Assembly (NCBI GenBank): GCA_029245825.1
Contig: JAQWON010000083.1
Coordinates: forward strand, 1-19,532
DNA from: Flavobacteriaceae bacterium
Lineage (GTDB): Bacteria > Bacteroidota > Bacteroidia > Flavobacteriales > Flavobacteriaceae
Direction of reading: 5' to 3'
Length of the DNA stretch: 19,532 bases
Below are positions 15,150-19,532 of the stretch, in pieces. The notes under the pieces are model-generated. The model made no database searches. It was not told where the DNA came from and saw nothing but the letters and a program-made list of their open reading frames with translations. The position numbers were made by a program, and so were the translations under genes. Position 1 is the stretch's first letter; each line of letters begins with the position of its first letter.

Positions 15150-15767
15150 ATGGATCAGTTCACGATTTCACTTGGCAATCTTATATATCTCAATACTGAA
15201 GATGACTCTCATGTACTTTTTTCAAAATTGATGGGAAATTTAATAGTTGGCGTTTCAGGCATTGATAAAGATACTTTTGGGGTTCTTGCTTCATTAAAAA
15301 CAAAAGCTTTAAAGGCAATAAATCAGGTAAAAAGCACTATAGCTAATTTTGAGATTAAAAATTCTAAAATAGAAGATCTTGAAAAATATTTGACTCTTAT
15401 TGATCCAGAATTAAAACCCTATTTATCAGCAGCCATAAAAAATTATTTCATTACAAAAGCAGCTTATTCAGAACTTAAAAAGGAGTCTTCTGATATAAAT
15501 CATTTAGGCTATTTGATGAACAAACATCATTTATTGTTAAGAGATAATTTAAAAATTACTGTCCCTAGAATTGATGCAATGATTGAAAATTCATTAAAAG
15601 CTGGAGCGATTGGCGCTAAAATTATTGGATCTGGTGGCGGAGGATGTATTGTTGCAATTTCTGAACCTGGTAATGAAGAAAAAATTATTTCTGAAATTAA
15701 AAAAGCTGGAGCAGTAGATGCTTTTTTAATAAAAGAAAGTGAAGGAGCATTAGTTTATAAGAAATAA
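15150..15767 (+). CDS. GHMP sugar kinase, C-terminal half
   Basis: The 205 residues after the TAA continue the same kinase in the same frame. It opens with MDQFTISLGN, where Asp2 corresponds to the catalytic base of galactokinase-type enzymes, and ends with motif 3, AGAIGAKIIGSGGGGCIVAI, then EIKKAGAVDAFLIKESEGA. With one sense codon in place of TAA the joined protein would be about 360 residues, a normal size. TAA is one base away from TTA (Leu), AAA (Lys), CAA (Gln) and GAA (Glu); relatives as remembered have GG-x-MDQ at this place. The ATG after the stop could allow re-initiation, giving two halves. The open frame after the stop has kept its motifs, which points to a recent change or to continued use. 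DUF4396 begins 4 bp after the stop. Confidence 0.85.
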   Translation: MDQFTISLGNLIYLNTEDDSHVLFSKLMGNLIVGVSGIDKDTFGVLASLKTKALKAINQVKSTIANFEIKNSKIEDLEKYLTLIDPELKPYLSAAIKNYFITKAAYSELKKESSDINHLGYLMNKHHLLLRDNLKITVPRIDAMIENSLKAGAIGAKIIGSGGGGCIVAISEPGNEEKIISEIKKAGAVDAFLIKESEGALVYKK

Positions 15768-15771
15768 AACA

Positions 15772-16191
15772 ATGGATTGGAAATGCAAATCTACCTGGAA
15801 AAAGGCAAAAACAAATACCCTTTGGTGTTTATTAGGATGCTCTATAGGGGATTTTGGAACTATTTTTTATTTCCAAAACATTGAACATTATTGGAGTAAT
15901 TTCCAAATAATGGGACTGGCAATAGTTAATGGTTTATTAACATCAATTCTTTTAGAAACAATAATTTTAATAAGGCAAATGAATTTTAAGAAAGCTATTA
16001 ATACGGCATTAGGGATGTCATTTATTTCTATGATTGGAATGGAAGTAACAATGAACATAGCTGATTTATTCCTTACTGGTGGTGCAATTCTTACATGGTG
16101 GGTAATTCCAATTATGTTAATAATTGGATTTTATACTCCCCTACCATACAACTATTGGAGATTAAAAAAGTACAACATGAGTTGTCATTAA
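15772..16191 (+). CDS. DUF4396 family small membrane protein
   Basis: Inner-membrane protein of 139 residues, function unknown. Four membrane segments are seen at about 16-34, 44-66, 75-100 and 105-128. Conserved DUF4396 features are WKKAKTNTLWCLLGCSIGDFG near the start, NGLLTSILLET, the Met-rich GMSFISMIGMEVTMN helix, and a polar tail PYNYWRLKK ending in Cys-His. The Met-rich helix and the Cys-His end suggest metal or heme contact, but this is only a guess. It lies 4 bp after the kinase and 10 bp before the nucleotidyltransferase, so it should share their transcript; whether it takes part in sugar activation is unclear. Confidence 0.85.
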   Translation: MDWKCKSTWKKAKTNTLWCLLGCSIGDFGTIFYFQNIEHYWSNFQIMGLAIVNGLLTSILLETIILIRQMNFKKAINTALGMSFISMIGMEVTMNIADLFLTGGAILTWWVIPIMLIIGFYTPLPYNYWRLKKYNMSCH

Positions 16192-16201
16192 AAATTAAAA
16201 T

Positions 16202-17044
16202 ATGAACGAAACATTAATCATACTCGCAGCAGGATTATCATCTAGAATGAAAAAATCTATATCATCTAAAGGGATTTCATCTGAAGCTATTGAGCAAGCT
16301 AATCAAATAAGTAAAGGCCTAATTGCACTTGGCGAAAGTAAAAGACCATTATTAGATTACTTAATTAATAATGCTAGGATTTCAGGATACAAATCTATTT
16401 ATTTAATAATTGGTGAAGACTCAAAATTATTTAAGACAACTTATTCTAATAATCCTAATTTTTCTGATTTATCTATTTCTTTTGCTACACAATATATTCC
16501 TAAGGGGAGGATTAAACCATTGGGGACAGCAGATGCTTTAGTTCAGGTAATGGATCAGTATCCTGAACTTAAAAAAACCAGTTTTTCGGTATGCAATAGT
16601 GATAATCTCTATTCAGTAAATGCTTTATCAAAGTTAAGAGAGAATCCAGAAATTAATTCATTTATTGCTTATGATTCAAAACATTTAAAATTTCCAGAAG
16701 AAAGACTTTCTAGCTTTGCAGTTACAATACTTGATAATGAAAACAAGCTTTTGGATATTATTGAAAAACCTAAAAAAGAAGAAATTGATTCTTTTCAAGA
16801 CAAGCGCGGTGTAATTCGGGTAAGTATGAATATTTTTAGTTTTAAAGGAGATCAATTATATAAATATGTAAAATTATGTCCTATTCATAAAGAGCGAAAT
16901 GAAAAAGAATTACCAATAGCAGTATTAAATATGATAAAAGATTTTCCTGGGAGTATGCTAGGTATTCCAATGGCAGAGCATGTTCCTGATCTTACATCTA
17001 AAGATGATATTGTTGAAATTGAAAAATACTTAGGAGAGTTTTAA
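16202..17044 (+). CDS. Sugar nucleotidyltransferase family protein
   Basis: Cytoplasmic protein of 280 residues predicted to transfer a nucleotidyl group from an NTP to a sugar 1-phosphate, giving an activated nucleotide sugar. The fold signature ILAAGLSSRM is at 7-16, GTADAL at 108-113 and the metal-binding Asp segment VCNSDN at 130-135; later IIEKPKKEE matches the EKP strand of NDP-sugar pyrophosphorylases. An insertion of about 25 residues separates the signature from SKRPLLDYLI, where usual members place their Lys-Pro segment much closer. The base and sugar specificity cannot be read. Following a GHMP sugar 1-kinase in one operon, it probably uses the product of that kinase. Its stop is 2 bp from the stop of the converging nadD. 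Confidence 0.87.
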   Translation: MNETLIILAAGLSSRMKKSISSKGISSEAIEQANQISKGLIALGESKRPLLDYLINNARISGYKSIYLIIGEDSKLFKTTYSNNPNFSDLSISFATQYIPKGRIKPLGTADALVQVMDQYPELKKTSFSVCNSDNLYSVNALSKLRENPEINSFIAYDSKHLKFPEERLSSFAVTILDNENKLLDIIEKPKKEEIDSFQDKRGVIRVSMNIFSFKGDQLYKYVKLCPIHKERNEKELPIAVLNMIKDFPGSMLGIPMAEHVPDLTSKDDIVEIEKYLGEF

Positions 17045-17046
17045 TC

Positions 17047-17628
17047 TTATAGATAAAATTTTTTCTCTCTTATAAAATCAAAAACTTTTGCAGGGACAAG
17101 TTTCCTAATTTCTTTATTTTCTCTTACTCTATTTCTAATTTCTGTACTTGAAAAATTAATTAAAGGAGCTTTAAAATTTATTATTCTTGGATTATTTTTT
17201 AGAGCATAAGGCACAGAGAATTTCTTTTTTCTAGGATAAACATATAACTCAACATTTTCAAGAATTAATTTATATTCTTTCCACTTATTAAATGATGAAA
17301 GATTGTCTTCACCCATCAAAATTGAAAATTTAGTATTTGGGTATTCATCCACAATTTTTAAAACAGTCTTTACTGTATAATTTGGTGGAGGAATATTGAA
17401 TTCAATATTTGAGGGATAAAAATTTTTCTCACTAGCGGTTGCAATTTTAACCATCTCTAATCTAAATCTGTTATCAACTATTTTAGAATTAGCTTTAAAA
17501 GGGTTAAGAGGAGTAACTATAAAATAAATATCCGATATATCTGAATTACTCAAGAAAAATTTTGCTAATTCAATATGCCCATTATGTATTGGATTAAAAG
17601 TCCCAAAAAAAAGTCCTATTTTTTTCAT
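17047..17628 (-). CDS. nadD: Nicotinate-nucleotide adenylyltransferase
   Basis: Cytoplasmic enzyme of NAD synthesis that joins nicotinate mononucleotide and ATP to nicotinate adenine dinucleotide. The 193-residue product has the nucleotidyltransferase signature GTFNPIHNGHIELA (9-22), the LMGEDNLSSFNKWKEY stretch that binds substrate, and the C-terminal SSTEIRNRVRENK motif (ISSTxIR type). The length is normal. Its ATG overlaps the stop of gmk by one base (TAATG on the minus strand), so it is the last gene of the yicC-gmk-nadD run. No terminator can fit in the 2 bp before the converging gene. Confidence 0.96.
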   Translation of the reverse strand: MKKIGLFFGTFNPIHNGHIELAKFFLSNSDISDIYFIVTPLNPFKANSKIVDNRFRLEMVKIATASEKNFYPSNIEFNIPPPNYTVKTVLKIVDEYPNTKFSILMGEDNLSSFNKWKEYKLILENVELYVYPRKKKFSVPYALKNNPRIINFKAPLINFSSTEIRNRVRENKEIRKLVPAKVFDFIREKKFYL

Positions 17629-18197
17629 TAAGCATTTAAAAACTCTTCAATTTTTCTAATAGCTGATTTACAAGATTCTTCAATTTTATTATTAATAATT
17701 ATAAAATCAAATTTTGAAGCAATTTCTATTTCTAGTTTAGCTTTTGATAGTCGTTCTTTTAGAGAAGAGTCATTGTCAGTTTTTCTTTTTCGCAACCTTT
17801 CTTCTAGGGTTTTTAAATTTGGGGGTTGGATAAAAATGGCAATTGTTTCCTTCGGAAATTTATTTTTAATTTTTAAGCCTCCAAAAACATCTATATCAAA
17901 AATCACATGATGCCCATTATCCCATATTCTATTGACTTCTGATTTCAGAGTTCCATAAAACTTATTAGGATATACTTCTTCATACTCAACGAATTGATCA
18001 TTATTAATTTTTCTTTTAAACTCATCCAGCTTTAAAAAATAATATTCCTTTCCATTTATTTCATCTCCTCTAGGATTTCTAGAAGTTGCAGAAATAGAGA
18101 ACTCAATACCTGTTTTTTTTTGCAAAATTAATTTTGCAAGAGTTGTTTTACCACTCCCTGATGGGCCAGAAAAAACAATTAACTTTCTTTTTTTCAA
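17628..18197 (-). CDS. gmk: Guanylate kinase
   Basis: Cytoplasmic kinase that converts GMP to GDP with ATP. In 189 residues it carries the P-loop FSGPSGSGKTT (8-18), the GMP-binding FSISATSRNPRGDEINGKEYYFL region, YGTLKSEV, VIFDIDVFGG, and the lid RLRKRKTDNDSSLKERL. The start is a TTG at 18197-18195, placed directly after and in frame with the TAG of yicC; no ATG lies between that stop and the P-loop, so TTG is the only reasonable start codon. This predicts coupling to yicC translation and low initiation. The stop overlaps nadD by one base. Confidence 0.96.
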   Translation of the reverse strand: MKKRKLIVFSGPSGSGKTTLAKLILQKKTGIEFSISATSRNPRGDEINGKEYYFLKLDEFKRKINNDQFVEYEEVYPNKFYGTLKSEVNRIWDNGHHVIFDIDVFGGLKIKNKFPKETIAIFIQPPNLKTLEERLRKRKTDNDSSLKERLSKAKLEIEIASKFDFIIINNKIEESCKSAIRKIEEFLNA

Positions 18198-19055
18198 CTA
18201 TAGGATATTAAATAACTGTTCTTTTATTTTTTCTAATTCATCTTTCATTTTAACAATAATATGTTGAATTTTTGAATCATAAGATTTTGATCCAATAGTA
18301 TTAATTTCACGACCAATTTCTTGAGCGATAAAGCTTAGTTTTTTACCACTTGATTCTTTTGAGTTCAAACTTTTTTTAAAAAAATCAATATGATTTTTTA
18401 GTCGAACTTTTTCTTCTGTAATATCATATTTTTCTATATAATAAATTAATTCTTGTTCAAAACGATCTTCATTAACTTCAAGATTTAGTTTGTTTAGTAA
18501 TTCCCTCAAGTTTTTTTTAATTCTATCTATTCTTTTAGATTCGAATTTTTTTATTTCTGACAATGAATTAAGAATATTCTTTATTCTTGTTTCTAAATCA
18601 ATTTTTAAGTTGTTACCTTCTTCTAGTCTATATTTTTTAAGCCCCTTAATTGCGTTTTGTAGAAGTTTTTCAATTTCATTAACTTCTTTTTCATTAATCT
18701 CTTCTTTTTTATTTGTAAGTGTATTCGGAAGTTTTATAGCTAGTTTTAAAAGCTCAATATTATCAGCTGGATAGATATCTTTTAATTGATTTATATAGTC
18801 ATTAACAACTGTTGAATTTATCTTTTTAGATTGATTGTTTGATATGTCTTCAATAGTTACAAATAAGTCTATTTTACCTCTTAAAAGATTTTCACTTATT
18901 ATTTTTCTTAATCCAAGCTCGATTTCTTTTATTTCATGGGGTAATCTAACGGATATATCAAGATTTTTACTATTTAATGACTTTAGTTCTAATGAAATAC
19001 TTTTGTTTTTCAGCTGAGCCTCAGCTTTTCCATAACCGGTCATTGAATAGATCAT
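18198..19055 (-). CDS. yicC: YicC/YloC family endoribonuclease
   Basis: Cytoplasmic protein of 285 residues; members of the family have been described as endoribonucleases. The N terminus MIYSMTGYGKAE and the ELKSLNSKNLDISVRLP stretch are hallmarks. The middle is long, Lys/Glu-rich and helical. The C terminus has the conserved IEKYDITEEKVRLKNHIDFF and the FIAQEIGREINTIGSKSYDSKIQHIIVKMKDELEKIKEQ blocks, each close to the family consensus, and the normal NIL end. It is 5 bp downstream of the DUF1080 gene and abuts gmk; the yicC-gmk order is very widespread in bacteria. Confidence 0.95.
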   Translation of the reverse strand: MIYSMTGYGKAEAQLKNKSISLELKSLNSKNLDISVRLPHEIKEIELGLRKIISENLLRGKIDLFVTIEDISNNQSKKINSTVVNDYINQLKDIYPADNIELLKLAIKLPNTLTNKKEEINEKEVNEIEKLLQNAIKGLKKYRLEEGNNLKIDLETRIKNILNSLSEIKKFESKRIDRIKKNLRELLNKLNLEVNEDRFEQELIYYIEKYDITEEKVRLKNHIDFFKKSLNSKESSGKKLSFIAQEIGREINTIGSKSYDSKIQHIIVKMKDELEKIKEQLFNIL

Positions 19056-19060
19056 ACAAT

Positions 19061-19532
19061 TTAAAGCTCACGTATTTTAATGTTTCTATAAGAAACTTTA
19101 TCTCGATGATCTTGAAGTCCTATTTTTCCAGTTTTAAATTTTCCAAACATTGGAGCTTCTGTATATGCTTCATTTGATTTATCTACAAATTTACATGTTG
19201 AGATGAGTTCTTCCCATTCAGTACCTGACAAGGGGAAATTAAGAATTTCAGTGCCGTTTAGTTTTAAGCTTCCACGATTGACTTTATGATTGATATTTAA
19301 TAAAAAGTGATTCCATTCATTTGCTGGATTACACACATCTTGCATTGGCTGCATTATATCATAAAGTGCACCAGCTTGGTGATACTTTGGTCTTACAAAA
19401 GCATCAGGGTGTCTTTCATTGTCAAGTACCTGAATCTCAGGACCTGTTAGATACGGAGAGTGAAACTTAGGATCTTCTTTAACTCCCCAAAAAAGACCAC
19501 TGTTTCCTTTTTCAGAAATCTTCCATTCTATG
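19061..19532 (-). CDS. DUF1080 (3-keto-disaccharide hydrolase type) domain protein, C-terminal fragment
   Basis: The minus-strand reading frame stays open from 19531 to the TAA at 19063-19061, giving at least 157 residues; the start lies outside the window. It reads IEWKISEKGNSGLFWGVKED, then TGPEIQVLDNERHPDA, HQAGALYDIMQP, EWNHFLLNINHKVNRGSLKLNG, and the closing GKIGLQDHRDKVSYRNIKIREL, the standard C terminus of DUF1080 proteins, a concanavalin-like jelly roll. Members are usually exported and are linked to glycoside or 3-keto-glycoside breakdown. An internal ATG at 19354 is not the start because the family sequence continues upstream of it. It is 5 bp from yicC, so it may share the housekeeping transcript. 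Export signal and substrate cannot be seen. Confidence 0.88.
   Translation of the reverse strand, partial: IEWKISEKGNSGLFWGVKEDPKFHSPYLTGPEIQVLDNERHPDAFVRPKYHQAGALYDIMQPMQDVCNPANEWNHFLLNINHKVNRGSLKLNGTEILNFPLSGTEWEELISTCKFVDKSNEAYTEAPMFGKFKTGKIGLQDHRDKVSYRNIKIREL

Noticed and set aside
18490..19177. Several hydrophobic plus-strand reading frames opposite yicC and DUF1080
   Set aside because: The Phe/Ser/Leu-rich translation is what the reverse of Lys/Glu-rich helical coding gives; no start context or family resemblance.

Overview
The window looks like chromosomal DNA of a low-GC member of the Bacteroidota, most likely a free-living (probably marine) flavobacterium with a compact genome. This is inferred from strongly AT-rich coding sequence, the near absence of Shine-Dalgarno motifs, several TAnnTTTG (Bacteroidota -7 type) boxes, a SUF operon of the sufA-like/sufB/C/D/S/E/DUF59/DUF2480 type, choice-of-anchor B and repeat lipoproteins, and a GH109-like Tat-exported oxidoreductase-fold protein. 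Genes are packed with 1-4 nt overlaps or gaps of a few bases. No tRNA, rRNA, insertion sequence, CRISPR array or phage gene was seen.

Layout. (1) 1-2069: the 5' end of a lycopene-cyclase-like gene (minus strand, cut by the window edge), a ZIP metal transporter (plus) and thiL (minus), which converges on the transporter with a 3 bp gap. (2) 2144-4756: two translationally coupled lipoproteins, a choice-of-anchor B/LVIVD beta-propeller and a seven-repeat probable propeller. (3) 4852-12525: a long plus-strand SUF iron-sulfur assembly operon: HesB/IscA-like carrier, sufB, sufC, sufD, sufS, sufE, a DUF59 (SufT/MIP18-like) gene, a DUF2480 gene with three Cys-Ser motifs, and a glycosyltransferase that begins with TTG inside the DUF2480 stop. 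(4) 12565-14549: a SnoaL/NTF2-like lipoprotein and a convergent GH109-like gene, separated by a perfect bidirectional terminator. (5) 14685-17044: a plus-strand sugar-activation cassette: a GHMP sugar kinase interrupted by one in-frame TAA just before its catalytic Asp motif, a DUF4396 membrane protein and a sugar nucleotidyltransferase. (6) 19532-17047 (minus): the C-terminal part of a DUF1080 protein, then yicC, gmk and nadD, all abutting or overlapping.

How it fits together. The SUF block is a complete cluster-building pathway: SufS/SufE mobilise sulfur, SufBCD is the scaffold, and the A-type and DUF59 proteins handle delivery; DUF2480 is the least understood partner. The kinase plus nucleotidyltransferase would turn a free sugar into a nucleotide sugar, and GH109 and DUF1080 suggest cleavage of glycans or modified glycosides outside the cytoplasm. 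yicC-gmk-nadD is a housekeeping run (RNA turnover, GMP kinase, NAD synthesis). The most unusual points are the stop codon splitting the GHMP kinase, the three-cysteine DUF2480 protein, and the paired propeller lipoproteins, one with a regularly spaced histidine per repeat.
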